Assembly (NCBI GenBank): GCA_963845425.1
Contig: CAWJSC010000005.1
Location: 62,001 to 126,000, forward strand
Origin: DATDAH01 sp963845425
Lineage (GTDB): Bacteria; Actinomycetota; Acidimicrobiia; Acidimicrobiales; DATDAH01
Reading direction: 5' to 3'
Length of the DNA stretch: 64,000 bases
This document shows positions 1 through 8,984 of the stretch, in pieces. Every line of letters starts with the position of its first letter. The stretch's first letter is position 1. The notes under the pieces are model-generated. The model did no database searches. It worked only from the letters and a program-made list of their open reading frames with translations, and was not told the origin of the DNA. The position numbers and the translations under genes were made by a program.

Positions 1-1425
1 CAGGATCCGGTCCACACCCAGCTCGGCGGCGATCGGCGCGGCGTGCACGGCACCGTTGCCGCCGTAGGCGATGAGGGCCAGCTCCCGGGGATCGGCGCCG
101 TAGCCGGCCAGGACCCGGCGGGTGGCGTTGGCCATGTTGGTGTTGACGATGCGCTCGATGCCCCAGGCGGCCTCGGTCACATCGAGGCCGAGGGGCGCGG
201 CCACCTCTCGCTCGATTGCGTCCCGGGCGGCGTCGACGTCGAGGTCCATGCGCCCGCCGGCGAACCCGGTGGTGGGCAGGTACCCGAGTACGGCGTCGGC
301 ATCGGTCACCGTGGGCTGGTCACCACCCCGGCCGTAGCAGGCCGGGCCGGGCGTGGAGCCGGCGCTCTCCGGGCCGACCAGAAGAGCGCCCTGGCGCACG
401 CGGGCGATGGAGCCACCACCGGCGCCGACACTCTGCACGTCGACCATCGGGAGCCCGATGTAGTACCGGTACCGCCAGTTCCAGTCGGTCTTGATCTCGG
501 GGCGGCCGCCCCGGACCAGGCAGATGTCGAAGCTGGTGCCGCCCATGTCGATGGCGACGAAGTCGGGTTCGCCGCCGCGCTCGGCCGCCACCGCGGCGCC
601 CATCACCCCACCGGTCGGCCCGGAGCCCAGCAGGCTCACGGCCTGGCCGCGGACGTGCTCGGGGGGCATGACGCCGCCGGTCGACTGCATGATCAGCAGG
701 GGCCCCCGGTAGCCCGCCTCTCGTAGCGTGGCCGACAGGTTGTCGACGTAGCGGGCGATGCGAGGGGCCACGTACGCGTTGACCAGGGTGGTCGAGACCC
801 GCTCGAACTCCGGGCCCCGGGGCATGACCTCGTGGGAGAGCGAGAGGTGACCGACAGCGGGGAACTCCTCGCGGACGATCTCGGCGGCCCGGAGCTCGTG
901 ATCGGGGTTCACGAAGCTGAACAGGAACATCACCGCGATGGACTCACAGCCCAGGGCCTTCAGTCGCTGCACGCCGCGGCGGACCGCGTCCTCGTCCATC
1001 TCGAGCAGGACGTTGCCCTCGAAGTCGACCCGCTCCGGGATCGGGATGCGGGCCCGACGGCGGGCGATGGGGATGGGCGCCGGCGCGGCCGGGTCCCAGA
1101 TCTGCTCCTTGTGGACGCGACGCATCTCGATCTCGTCGCGGTGGCCTTCGGTGACGAGCAGGCCGGTCGTGGCCCCGTCCATCTCGATCATCGTGTTGTC
1201 GGCGGTGGTGGTGCCGTGCACCAGGATGTCGGTCTGGTCGCAGAGCTCGCCCAGGCTCAGGCCGAGCTGCTCGGCCAGCTCCCCGAGCCCCGTCATGACC
1301 CCTCGAGACTGGTCGTTCAGGGTGGAGGGGGTCTTGTCCAGCACGACCTCGCCCGCGGGGGTGACCGCGATGAGGTCGGTGAACGTGCCCCCGACGTCGA
1401 CGCCTATGCGGTAACCGTCAACCAC
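1..1425 (-). CDS. hyuA: Hydantoinase/oxoprolinase subunit A (HyuA family), 3' end cut by window edge
   Basis: ATP-dependent hydrolase subunit of the hydantoinase/5-oxoprolinase family, which opens cyclic amide rings together with a B subunit. The visible 475 codons begin with the family's actin-like phosphate motif DVGGTFTD (residues 10-17), followed by HGTTTADNTM, GSGPTGG and DMGGTSFD. The C-terminal third lies beyond base 1. I chose the GTG at 1425 because it overlaps the hyuB stop by 8 bases (translational coupling) and puts the glycine-rich motif 10 residues from the N-terminus. The substrate (hydantoin, oxoproline, caprolactam-like or acetophenone carboxylase-like) cannot be told from sequence alone. 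Confidence 0.92.
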   Translation of the reverse strand, partial: MVDGYRIGVDVGGTFTDLIAVTPAGEVVLDKTPSTLNDQSRGVMTGLGELAEQLGLSLGELCDQTDILVHGTTTADNTMIEMDGATTGLLVTEGHRDEIEMRRVHKEQIWDPAAPAPIPIARRRARIPIPERVDFEGNVLLEMDEDAVRRGVQRLKALGCESIAVMFLFSFVNPDHELRAAEIVREEFPAVGHLSLSHEVMPRGPEFERVSTTLVNAYVAPRIARYVDNLSATLREAGYRGPLLIMQSTGGVMPPEHVRGQAVSLLGSGPTGGVMGAAVAAERGGEPDFVAIDMGGTSFDICLVRGGRPEIKTDWNWRYRYYIGLPMVDVQSVGAGGGSIARVRQGALLVGPESAGSTPGPACYGRGGDQPTVTDADAVLGYLPTTGFAGGRMDLDVDAARDAIEREVAAPLGLDVTEAAWGIERIVNTNMANATRRVLAGYGADPRELALIAYGGNGAVHAAPIAAELGVDRIL

Positions 1426-3235
1426 GGCGTCGGTCCCGAAGCTCCCTTGTCGCCTCGTCGTCGACGGCCAGCGTCAGGTCCTCCAGAGAGCCGGTGAGGA
1501 CCACGCCGTAGTCCCGCTCGGCGCCGGCGACGCCGACGTACTCGTCGAGGACGTCGTCGAGCACGGCTTGGGGATCGCGGTCCAGGGGGTCACCCCAGCC
1601 ACCCCCGCCGCCGTAGTCGTACTGGACGATGTCGCCCGCCTCCATGGGGACCCAGTCGGCGGTGTGGGTGACCCGGTACGGGTCGTCGGAGTCGGCCCGC
1701 AGCACCATGGCGTTGGGCTCACCCGACCCACCCCCGGCGATGCCGGGCATCGGGTACTTCATGCCGACCACGTAGGTGTAGACGTGGCTGGGGACCCGGA
1801 CCTCCTTGCGGTAGTGGCTGCCGCAGAGGCCTCGCCACTGGCCCGGCCCGCCCGAGTCGGTCCGGTAGTCCCGGCTCCACTGGACGTGGGGGAACAGGCT
1901 CTCGTTGATCTCCGCCGTGGCCTTCCACAGGTTGCCGAAGCTGGCGGCCTGGCAGCCCCAGGCATCCATGCCCTTGGCCGCGTTGCACCATCCGGCGTAC
2001 ACCTCGGCCGAGTGGTCGGTGAAGGTCTGGCCGGTGCGGGGGTCGACGCCCCGGATGATGGTGGGGATGCCGGTCTTGTAGGTCTGGGGCACGGCCCGCT
2101 CGGGCAACACGTGCTGCATGGTGACGGCGATGACCTCGCCGATGTCGGCGCCGGGGTGGTGGGTGCCGGCCGACACCGGCTTGCCCGGGGCCGGGTTGAG
2201 GACGCAGCCCGAAGGGACGACCAGCTCCAGGGCGTCGAAGAACCCCTCGTTCTTGGGGATCTCCGGGTCCATCATCGAGGCGATCTGGGCGACGGTGTAG
2301 CCCCGGGTGTTGCCGTAGGTGGACCAGGCCTGGATCTCGTCCCGGGTGTCACTGCCGGTGTAGTCGATCACCAAACGGTCGCCGTCGACCGAGATCTTCA
2401 CGTGGAGGTGGATGTCGGGGTTGCCCAGCGGATCGTGGTCGACGTAGGCATCGCCCTCGTAGCTGCCGTCGGGCCAGGCCGTGACCTCCTCACGGAAGCG
2501 TCGGGCGGCGTAGTCGATCATGTGGTCGACCGACTCCTCGACGGTGGCCACCGTGTAGCGGTCGATCATCGCCCCGAGACGCTCGGCGGCCATCTGCGCG
2601 GCGCCCATCTGGGCCCGGAGATCACCGATGTAGTCGGGCAGGCGGTTGTTCACCGTCAGCGCGTAGAGGACGTCGCGGCGCTCTTCGCCCCGGTCGATGA
2701 CCTTGATCACCGGCCAGCGGGAGCCTTCGCCCCAGATGTCGGCGGCGGTGACGTTGTAGCCCCCGGGGACCGAGCCGCCGGTGTCGCCGTGGTGGCACTG
2801 GATGGAGCAGATCAGGACCATCCGGCGGGTGCCGTCGGCCTGGGTGCCGTAGACGGGGGCGAAGACGTTGTAGTCGGGGAGGTGGCCGCCGCCGTGGTAC
2901 GGGTCGTTGGCCACGAAGACGTCACCCTCCCGGAACTCCTCGGGGCCGAGGAAGTCGAGGGCGAAGCGCACCGGCAGGGTGCTGGTGAGCATGAACTGGG
3001 GGATCCCCACCGACAGGGCGGCGAGCCGGCCCTGGGCGTCGAGCACGGTGGCGTTGCGCTCGTTGGACTGGTTGAGGATGGGGGTGGTCGCCGTACGGGA
3101 GACGTACTGGGCCATCTCGAAGCAGACGGTCTCCATCGAGTTGCGGATGACCTCGGCGGTGACGGGATCGACCGAGGGCTCGGGCGCCAGACGGCCCCTG
3201 CGCTCGGCCAGGCGGACGAGGTCGACGTCGGTCAT
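1418..3235 (-). CDS. hyuB: Hydantoinase/oxoprolinase subunit B (HyuB family)
   Basis: 605-residue B subunit that partners HyuA; first gene of the hyuBA operon. Typical family stretches are visible: the N-terminal DPVTAEVIRNSMETVCFEMA region, FVANDPYHGGGHLPDYNVF, a GTHHPGADIGE region and the C-terminal YDYGGGGGWGDPLDRDP segment. Length is normal for the family. ATG at 3235 is the first good start after the operator palindrome at 3263-3278, so transcription probably starts within about 50 bases. Gene order B-A with an 8-base overlap indicates 1:1 synthesis. The physiological substrate is unknown; the shared operator suggests induction together with acyl-CoA and P450 genes elsewhere in the window. 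Confidence 0.92.
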   Translation of the reverse strand: MTDVDLVRLAERRGRLAPEPSVDPVTAEVIRNSMETVCFEMAQYVSRTATTPILNQSNERNATVLDAQGRLAALSVGIPQFMLTSTLPVRFALDFLGPEEFREGDVFVANDPYHGGGHLPDYNVFAPVYGTQADGTRRMVLICSIQCHHGDTGGSVPGGYNVTAADIWGEGSRWPVIKVIDRGEERRDVLYALTVNNRLPDYIGDLRAQMGAAQMAAERLGAMIDRYTVATVEESVDHMIDYAARRFREEVTAWPDGSYEGDAYVDHDPLGNPDIHLHVKISVDGDRLVIDYTGSDTRDEIQAWSTYGNTRGYTVAQIASMMDPEIPKNEGFFDALELVVPSGCVLNPAPGKPVSAGTHHPGADIGEVIAVTMQHVLPERAVPQTYKTGIPTIIRGVDPRTGQTFTDHSAEVYAGWCNAAKGMDAWGCQAASFGNLWKATAEINESLFPHVQWSRDYRTDSGGPGQWRGLCGSHYRKEVRVPSHVYTYVVGMKYPMPGIAGGGSGEPNAMVLRADSDDPYRVTHTADWVPMEAGDIVQYDYGGGGGWGDPLDRDPQAVLDDVLDEYVGVAGAERDYGVVLTGSLEDLTLAVDDEATRELRDRRRG

Positions 3236-3262
3236 GTCACCGGCTCCCCTTGGAGAACGAAA

Positions 3263-3278
3263 CTGACGCTCGTGTCAG
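3263..3278. promoter_or_regulatory. Operator palindrome, site 1 (hyuBA promoter)
   Basis: CTGACGCTCGTGTCAG, core TGACG-N3-GTGTCA, 28-43 bases before the hyuB start. A -10-like TACGCT lies just upstream on the minus strand (3286-3281), so the palindrome would cover the transcription start. Same core as six other promoters in the window. Confidence 0.7.
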
Positions 3279-3320
3279 GTAGCGTACACGCGCCCGCCCG
3301 GCACCGCGGGCGGGCCTGGT

Positions 3321-5615
3321 CTACCGGCTGGAAAGCCAGTCGGTCACGGCATCCGTCGCGGCCACGGCGTCGCGGACGCACTGGTCGGCCCGCTGGCCGA
3401 GCAGCCGCAGGTTGCCGACGGCGAACACCCCCGGACGGCTGGTCGCCGCGGTCTCGCCGAGATCGATTGCCGCGGCCCGGGCCAGCTCGTCGTCGGGGAC
3501 CCAGTCCCCGGTGAAGACGACGGTGTCGCATTCGAGGAGGGAGCCGTCGGCCAGCTCGACGGCCTCGACCCGGGTCCGGCCGATGATGCGGGTGACCTCG
3601 CTGTTGGGTCGCAGCGGCACGCGCAGGGCCCGCATGCCCACGGCGAAGGCGGCGAAGGTGTCGTGGCGCGGCGCCGGGGTGGTCATCACGACCCGGGCGC
3701 CGGCGCCCCGCAGGGTCAGGGCGGCCGAGTAGCTGACGTGCTCCGCGCCGACGACGACCGCGTGCCGGCCGATGGTCGCGCCGGCGGCGACGAGTTGTTG
3801 GAGCTGACCGGTGGTCATCACCCCCGCCGGTCGGTCGCCGGGGACGAGGCGGGCGCTGCGCGGTCGCTCCCGGCAGCCCGTGGCCAGGACCACGGCCTGG
3901 GCCGAGAGCGTCCCCGGCCCGGTCGACGCGGTGAAGGCCAGGACGTCCTCCTGCCAACCGGTGACGCTGACGCCGACGCGGATGGCGGCACCCGCGGCGA
4001 GGGCCCGCTCGACCCGTCGCCGGGCGTACTCGGGACCCCGGAGGAGCCGGTGCAGGTCGAGGCCGAAGCTGCGGTGGTGGGAGTGGCGGGGGATGCCCCC
4101 GGCGTCGGCCTCGCGATCGAGGACGACGACGTCCGCACCCCGTCGGGCCAGGGCTTCAGCCATCGCCAGGCCCGCCGGGCCCCCGCCGACGACCGCGACG
4201 TCCGCGGTGGCAGGCGGCGCCTCCCCATCCGGGGCCCGCGGCGGCTCGCGGTCGCGGAGCGTGACCGCGAGCGCCCCGGCGCAGAAGAACTGCTGGCAGC
4301 GCCCCGTGCCCGCCCGAGTGCGGCGCCGGAGCCCGTCGAGGTCCGTGGCGGGCACCGCGGCGGCCACGGCGTCGCGCAACTCGCCGGCCGTCACCCGCTC
4401 GCAGTGGCAGAGGACCCGCCCGTACTCGGGGTCGCCGGCGATGGCGACCGGGTCGGCGTGGGGTCGGGTGTACGCCTCGCCGAGCACGGGCATCGGCGGT
4501 GGGGTCCCGGGCACCGCCCCCCGCCCGGGGTCGAGGTGGTCCAGGCCGAGGTCGACGAGCAGCCCGAGGACGTGTTCGGCGATGGCCAACGAGGCGGTGA
4601 GGCCCGTCGAGCGGATGCCCCCGACGGTGACGTACCGCTGCTCGGCGTGGGCCCGGATCTGGAAATCGCCGTACTCGGTGGCGGCTCGCAGCCCCGCATA
4701 GACCGCGGTGACGTCGTGGTCCATCAGGGCGGGCAGGATCCGGCGGCCGTGGGCCAGGAGGCCGTCGATGCCGGCCCGGGACGAGGACGTGTCGGTTCGG
4801 TCCTCGAGGTCCTCGGCGGTCGGCCCCAACAGCACATTGCCGAACACGGTGGGGGAGACCAGCACCCCCTTGGTCGTCGCCGTGGGAACCGGGAGCAGGA
4901 CGTGGCGGATCAGGCCCCGGGCCCGCTTGTCGAACACGATGAGCTCACCCCGACGGGGCGTGACCGTGAAGTCCTCGTGCCCGAAGGCCCGATCGAGGAC
5001 GTCGGCGCCGAGACCGGCGGCGTTCACCACGACCCGGGACTCCAGCGGACCGGCCGCGGTGGTGAGGACGGTGGTCGCTCCTCTGACCTCGGCCGCGGTG
5101 ACCTCGCGGCCGAGCCGGAGGTCGGCGCCGGAGCCGACGGCTTCGGTGGCGAAGGCGATTGCCGGCGACCAGGGGTCGACGATGGCCTCGCCCGGTACCG
5201 CCAGGGCGGCTACGGCGCCCGGCCCGAGGTTCGGCTCCCGGCGGGTGAGCTCGTCGAGGTCGATCGGCCGGGCCTCGGCGTACCCGTTCGCCGCCGCCTG
5301 GTCGGCGATGGCCGGCAGCCGCTCGGCCTGCTCGTCGTCCCAGGCGACCAGGAGGGCGCCGGTGCGTTCGACGGCGATGCCGGCGGCCTCGGCGTAGGCG
5401 CCCAGCAGGTCGTAGCCCCGGGCGACGAGTCGGGCCTCGAGCGAGCCCGGCTTGGCGTCGAAGCCGGTGTGGAGGATGGCCGTGTTGGCCTTGCTGGTGC
5501 GGGCCCCCACGTCGGGCGCGGCATCGATCAGCGTCACCGACGCCCCGGCGAGGGCCGCCGCCCGGGCGATCGCCGTCCCCACGACGCCGGCCCCCACCAC
5601 CGCCACATCCACCAC
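3321..5615 (-). CDS. Three-part flavoprotein: DAO (GlpA/L2HGDH-like) + BFD [2Fe-2S] + pyridine-nucleotide oxidoreductase
   Basis: Predicted FAD-dependent dehydrogenase fused to its own electron-transfer partner. Residues 1 to about 360 form a DAO-type domain (GAGVVG dinucleotide fold near the N-terminus, GGIRSTGLTASLAIAE near its end) like GlpA glycerol-3-phosphate dehydrogenase or L-2-hydroxyglutarate oxidase. A BFD-like iron-sulfur domain follows with Cys403, Cys405, Cys440 and Cys445 (CHC...CQQFFC), then a second Rossmann flavoprotein from about 472 (GGGPAGLAMAEAL). In other bacteria these last parts are separate proteins encoded beside glpK. The start is set at GTG 5615, not the ATG at 5648, because the latter lies inside hairpin R1. 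Located downstream of the FGGY kinase, likely one operon. Glycerol-3-phosphate or a similar 2-hydroxy acid is the probable substrate. Confidence 0.82.
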   Translation of the reverse strand: MVDVAVVGAGVVGTAIARAAALAGASVTLIDAAPDVGARTSKANTAILHTGFDAKPGSLEARLVARGYDLLGAYAEAAGIAVERTGALLVAWDDEQAERLPAIADQAAANGYAEARPIDLDELTRREPNLGPGAVAALAVPGEAIVDPWSPAIAFATEAVGSGADLRLGREVTAAEVRGATTVLTTAAGPLESRVVVNAAGLGADVLDRAFGHEDFTVTPRRGELIVFDKRARGLIRHVLLPVPTATTKGVLVSPTVFGNVLLGPTAEDLEDRTDTSSSRAGIDGLLAHGRRILPALMDHDVTAVYAGLRAATEYGDFQIRAHAEQRYVTVGGIRSTGLTASLAIAEHVLGLLVDLGLDHLDPGRGAVPGTPPPMPVLGEAYTRPHADPVAIAGDPEYGRVLCHCERVTAGELRDAVAAAVPATDLDGLRRRTRAGTGRCQQFFCAGALAVTLRDREPPRAPDGEAPPATADVAVVGGGPAGLAMAEALARRGADVVVLDREADAGGIPRHSHHRSFGLDLHRLLRGPEYARRRVERALAAGAAIRVGVSVTGWQEDVLAFTASTGPGTLSAQAVVLATGCRERPRSARLVPGDRPAGVMTTGQLQQLVAAGATIGRHAVVVGAEHVSYSAALTLRGAGARVVMTTPAPRHDTFAAFAVGMRALRVPLRPNSEVTRIIGRTRVEAVELADGSLLECDTVVFTGDWVPDDELARAAAIDLGETAATSRPGVFAVGNLRLLGQRADQCVRDAVAATDAVTDWLSSR

Positions 5616-5621
5616 CCTTGT

Positions 5622-5673
5622 CGTTCTGGCGCCCGATTGCGGCGTCATCGCGCCTCAATCGGGCGCCAGAACG
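5622..5673. repeat. Dispersed hairpin R1 (CGTTCTGG family)
   Basis: Perfect 18-bp inverted repeat: CGTTCTGGCGCCCGATTG (5622-5639) against its complement at 5656-5673, 16-base loop. It lies between the FGGY kinase stop and the flavoprotein start and ends only 6 bases before that GTG. No T-run follows on either strand. Confidence 0.85.
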
Positions 5674-5694
5674 AGGTCGGGAGGGGGAAACGGG

Positions 5695-7092
5695 TCACAG
5701 GGCGAGGGTGGCGTCGGCCGCGTCGCGCCAGCGGCTGAGGCGGGCTTCGGCCTCGTCGACGCTGACCGCGGGCTCGTAGACCGCCACGGGTGCCCACGCC
5801 GGGGCGGGGGCGCCGCCGAGCTGGGCCACGCCGAGCGCGGTGGCGTGGAGCGAGGGGTACACCTCGACCGGGAGCTGGGCCAGGTCGGCCTGGAGCTGCA
5901 TGAGGGCGGTCGAGCGGGTGAGCCCACCGTCGACCCGGAGGCGGGCCAGCGGGGCACCCAGGTCCTCGGCCACCCCGCGGGCCAACCAGGCGACCGCGGC
6001 GGCCACCCCCTCGAGGGTGGCCCGGACCAGGTGGGCCCGCTCGGTGGCGAGCGACAGGCCCACCCACGCCCCCTTGGCTTCGGGTGCCCAGAAGGGTGCG
6101 GCCAGGCCGGCCAGGCCGGGCACGAAGACCGTGCCCCCGGTGTCGGCGACGCCGGCGACGAGGGGGTCCATCTCCGCCGGCCCGGCGATGAGGCCCACCT
6201 GCTCCAGCCACGAGACGGCGGAGCCGACCGTGTACACCTGCCCGTCCAGGCAGTAGTCGACCGCGTCGCCCTGCTGCCACGCCACGCAGGCGACCAGGCC
6301 GGCGTCGGAGCGTCGGGCCGCTCCTCCCGTGTTGGCCAACAGGAAGGCCCCGGTTCCGTAGGTGCACTTGGCCTCGCCCGGCGACCGGCAGTCCTCGGCG
6401 AAGAGGGCGGCCTGCTGGTCCACGCAGGTGCCCTGCAGCGGGACCTCGGGACCGAAGGCCGTGGTGGCGCCGACGACGGCGTCGTTGGCGACGAGGGCCG
6501 CCCGCGGCTCGTCGCCGAGGCCGAAGAGCCCGAAGGCGTCGTCGCTCCAGGTCACCGTGTCCAGGTCCAGCAGGAGGGTCCGGGAGGCGGTGGCCACGTC
6601 GGTCACGAAGGCGCCGGTCAGGCGCTGCAGGAGCCAGGTGTCGGTCGTGCCGAGGACGCCGTCAGGGGTCACGACCTCGCGCAGCCAACGGAGCTTCGGC
6701 GCGACGAAGTAGGGGTCCAGCTCCAAACCGGTGATCTCGGTCAACCGGTCGCCGTGGTCGGCCAGCCGGTCACACACCGGCTGGGAGCGGCGGTCCTGCC
6801 AGACGACCGCCGGGGTGAGGGGCTCGGTGGTCGCCGGGTCCCAGGCCAGGACGGTCTCGCCCTGGTTGGCCAGGGCGACGGCGGCGAGGCTCGGGTGGCC
6901 GGCCTCGGCCATGGCAGCCGACCCGGCGTCGAGCACCGACTGCCACAGCGCCTCGGGATCGGTCTCCACGGCACCGTCGCCGCGGGCCTCGACCACGACC
7001 GGCACCTCGGCCAGGGCCACGATCGCTCCGTCGTCGTCGATGACCGCAGCCTTGGTGCCCGATGTCCCCTGGTCCACGGCGAGGTGGGTCAC
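5695..7092 (-). CDS. FGGY-family carbohydrate kinase (glycerol/xylulose kinase-like)
   Basis: 465-residue sugar or polyol kinase. The N-terminal ATPase motif DQGTSGTKA is at residues 7-15, and the C-terminal FGGY lobe shows the DGGLTRSTALMQLQADLAQLPVEV signature block, which sits in the phosphate-binding region. Length is a little short of classical GlpK (about 500). The gene sits 69 bases after the APC permease stop and 79 bases before the flavoprotein start, all on the minus strand, so an uptake-phosphorylation-oxidation operon is likely. Glycerol is the simplest substrate given the GlpA-like neighbour, but xylulose, erythritol or another polyol is possible. Confidence 0.85.
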   Translation of the reverse strand: MTHLAVDQGTSGTKAAVIDDDGAIVALAEVPVVVEARGDGAVETDPEALWQSVLDAGSAAMAEAGHPSLAAVALANQGETVLAWDPATTEPLTPAVVWQDRRSQPVCDRLADHGDRLTEITGLELDPYFVAPKLRWLREVVTPDGVLGTTDTWLLQRLTGAFVTDVATASRTLLLDLDTVTWSDDAFGLFGLGDEPRAALVANDAVVGATTAFGPEVPLQGTCVDQQAALFAEDCRSPGEAKCTYGTGAFLLANTGGAARRSDAGLVACVAWQQGDAVDYCLDGQVYTVGSAVSWLEQVGLIAGPAEMDPLVAGVADTGGTVFVPGLAGLAAPFWAPEAKGAWVGLSLATERAHLVRATLEGVAAAVAWLARGVAEDLGAPLARLRVDGGLTRSTALMQLQADLAQLPVEVYPSLHATALGVAQLGGAPAPAWAPVAVYEPAVSVDEAEARLSRWRDAADATLAL

Positions 7093-7161
7093 GGCGTCAT
7101 CGTCCCAGACGCGCCGGAGGGGCGCAGCCGGCGCTGCGCCCCTCCGATGCAGGGCGGTGGG

Positions 7162-8844
7162 TCAGTGCCCGTGCTGGTGCTCGGTGACCCGCTCGTCCTC
7201 CCGGTCCTCCAGCGCCTTGAACCTCTCGACGTCGCCCTTGTCCAGGGCATCCTCGATCGCTCGCAGCTCTTCGGGTGTGCCCTGGACCTGCGGTCCGAGG
7301 AACCAGTTCTTGGCCGACACCATCCACCAGATGGCGACGATGAGGAACAGGCCGACGATGATCGGCCCCGTGAAGTTGAAGTTGCTGAGGTGGAACACGG
7401 TGAACGCCTCGGCACCCTCGCCGAAGGTGGTGCTGCCACCCGGCGGCCAGAACGGCCAGAACGGCGGGGCGAAGAACAGGATGGTGATGAAGGCGACCCA
7501 GGCCACCGCCGTCCAGCCGACCAGCCCACTCCACCTGCCCAGGTTCCAGTCGCCCTGGACGAAGTCCGGGTTGCGCAGGCGCAGGTAGATCGGGATGACA
7601 TAGGCGATGTAGAGGCCGACCACACACATGCCGGTCATGGCGAAGAAGGCGACCGAGTAGTCGTTGGCCTGGTAGAGCGACAGCGCCCCGACGATCCCGG
7701 ACAGCACCACGCCGAGCCAAACGGAGTTGGTCGGCGTCCGGGTCTTCGGGTTGATCCGGTGCCAGAACTTGTGGCCGGGGATGGCGCCGTCACGGGAGAA
7801 GGCGTAGATCATCCGGGAGTTGGCCGTGACCGAGGCCATGCCGCAGAAGAACTGGGCGACCACACAGATGGCGATGAGGAGCTTGGCCCCGGCGCCACCC
7901 ACCGGTACGGCCAAGGCGTTGGCGCCACCCGTTGCCAGAAAACCGTCGCGACCCAGGATGAGGGTGTCGAAGGTCCCCTTGGGGGTGGCCTGCAGCATCG
8001 CGATGTTGAGGATCAGGGCGGCGATGGCCGAGACGTAGATCGCGCGCACGATGGCCACCGATGCGCTGCGCCCGGCGTCATGGGTCTCCTCGGACACATG
8101 GGCCGAGGCGTCGAAGCCCGTGATCGTGTACTGCGCGAGCAGCAGGCCGATCAGCGAGGCGTAGAGCCCGGCGATGACCCCCGTGCTGGTCCAACCCGTC
8201 AGGTTCTTCGACTCGAAGATGAAGTCGAAGCCCTCCCGGTTGTCCGGCGCCACCATGAGCACCACGAAGATGACAGCCACGCCGACGACGTGCCACCAGA
8301 CGCTGATGTCGCCCAGCAGCTTGACCAGGCTCACGCCGAAGGAGTTGATGAGCCCGTGGAGCACCAGCATGATCACGAAGATGATGAAGACGTTCCACTT
8401 GTCGAGGGTGAAGTCGGTGTCGAACAGCCCGATCAGGTAGGCGGTGAACAGGGCCAGGCCGTAGTCCACCGAGGCGATGACCCCGATCTGGCCGATCAGG
8501 TTGAACCAGCCGGTGAACCAGGACCACATGGCCCCGTTCTTCTTGGCCAGCTTCCCGGACCAGTAGTAGAGGCCGCCGGCCGTCGGGTAGACGGAGACGA
8601 TCTCGGCCATGGCCATGCCGACCATCAGGGCGAAGAAGCCCACGATGATCCAGCCCATGGTGATCATCCTCGGACCACCGGCCAGGCCCGCCAGGAAGTA
8701 CGTGGTCGTACCCCCGGCCAGGATCGAGATGATCGAGAAGCTGATCGCGAAGTTGGAGAACCAACTCATCTTCCGGTCGAGCTCCTGGGCGTAGCCCAGT
8801 TCGTTCAGCCGGGTGCGATCGGCATCGGTTGACGTCGCCGTCAT
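7162..8844 (-). CDS. APC-superfamily amino acid/choline-type permease
   Basis: 560-residue cytoplasmic membrane transporter with about 12 hydrophobic segments. The first helix region (SWFSNFAISFSIISILAGG) and the AEIVSVYPTAGGLYYW loop are typical of the ACT branch of the APC superfamily, which includes GABA permease and yeast choline permease HNM1. The last about 40 residues are charged and His-rich (TEHQHGH end). It heads the kinase-flavoprotein operon and is divergent from a choline/ethanolamine-kinase-like gene, so choline, ethanolamine or a related amine is a reasonable but unproven substrate. The 140-bp gap to 8985 must hold both promoters; no clear operator seen there. Confidence 0.85.
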   Translation of the reverse strand: MTATSTDADRTRLNELGYAQELDRKMSWFSNFAISFSIISILAGGTTTYFLAGLAGGPRMITMGWIIVGFFALMVGMAMAEIVSVYPTAGGLYYWSGKLAKKNGAMWSWFTGWFNLIGQIGVIASVDYGLALFTAYLIGLFDTDFTLDKWNVFIIFVIMLVLHGLINSFGVSLVKLLGDISVWWHVVGVAVIFVVLMVAPDNREGFDFIFESKNLTGWTSTGVIAGLYASLIGLLLAQYTITGFDASAHVSEETHDAGRSASVAIVRAIYVSAIAALILNIAMLQATPKGTFDTLILGRDGFLATGGANALAVPVGGAGAKLLIAICVVAQFFCGMASVTANSRMIYAFSRDGAIPGHKFWHRINPKTRTPTNSVWLGVVLSGIVGALSLYQANDYSVAFFAMTGMCVVGLYIAYVIPIYLRLRNPDFVQGDWNLGRWSGLVGWTAVAWVAFITILFFAPPFWPFWPPGGSTTFGEGAEAFTVFHLSNFNFTGPIIVGLFLIVAIWWMVSAKNWFLGPQVQGTPEELRAIEDALDKGDVERFKALEDREDERVTEHQHGH

Positions 8845-8984
8845 TGCCTATCCCCCTTGCTCGGCCCCCCTGGTCGAGCGGGCCGAAGTATGTCAGGGGA
8901 TTCGGGGGCGTGCGTCGTGATCGTCGCGAGCGCGCCCCGTACGGACCTGCTACAGACGCGCCCCACATGGGGGAAGGTCACGAG

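Noticed and set aside
5452..8832. Very long open frames opposite real genes (for example 5452-8832 and 1568-3514, plus strand)
   Set aside because: They are antisense shadows of high-G+C genes; the translations are Gly/Asp/Arg/Val-rich without domains, while the opposite strand encodes clear enzymes.
8830..8843. TGACGTCGCCGTCA at the permease start as operator
   Set aside because: It fits TGAC-N6-GTCA but lacks the GTGTCA half, lies in the first codons, and has no ACCT/AGGT flanks.
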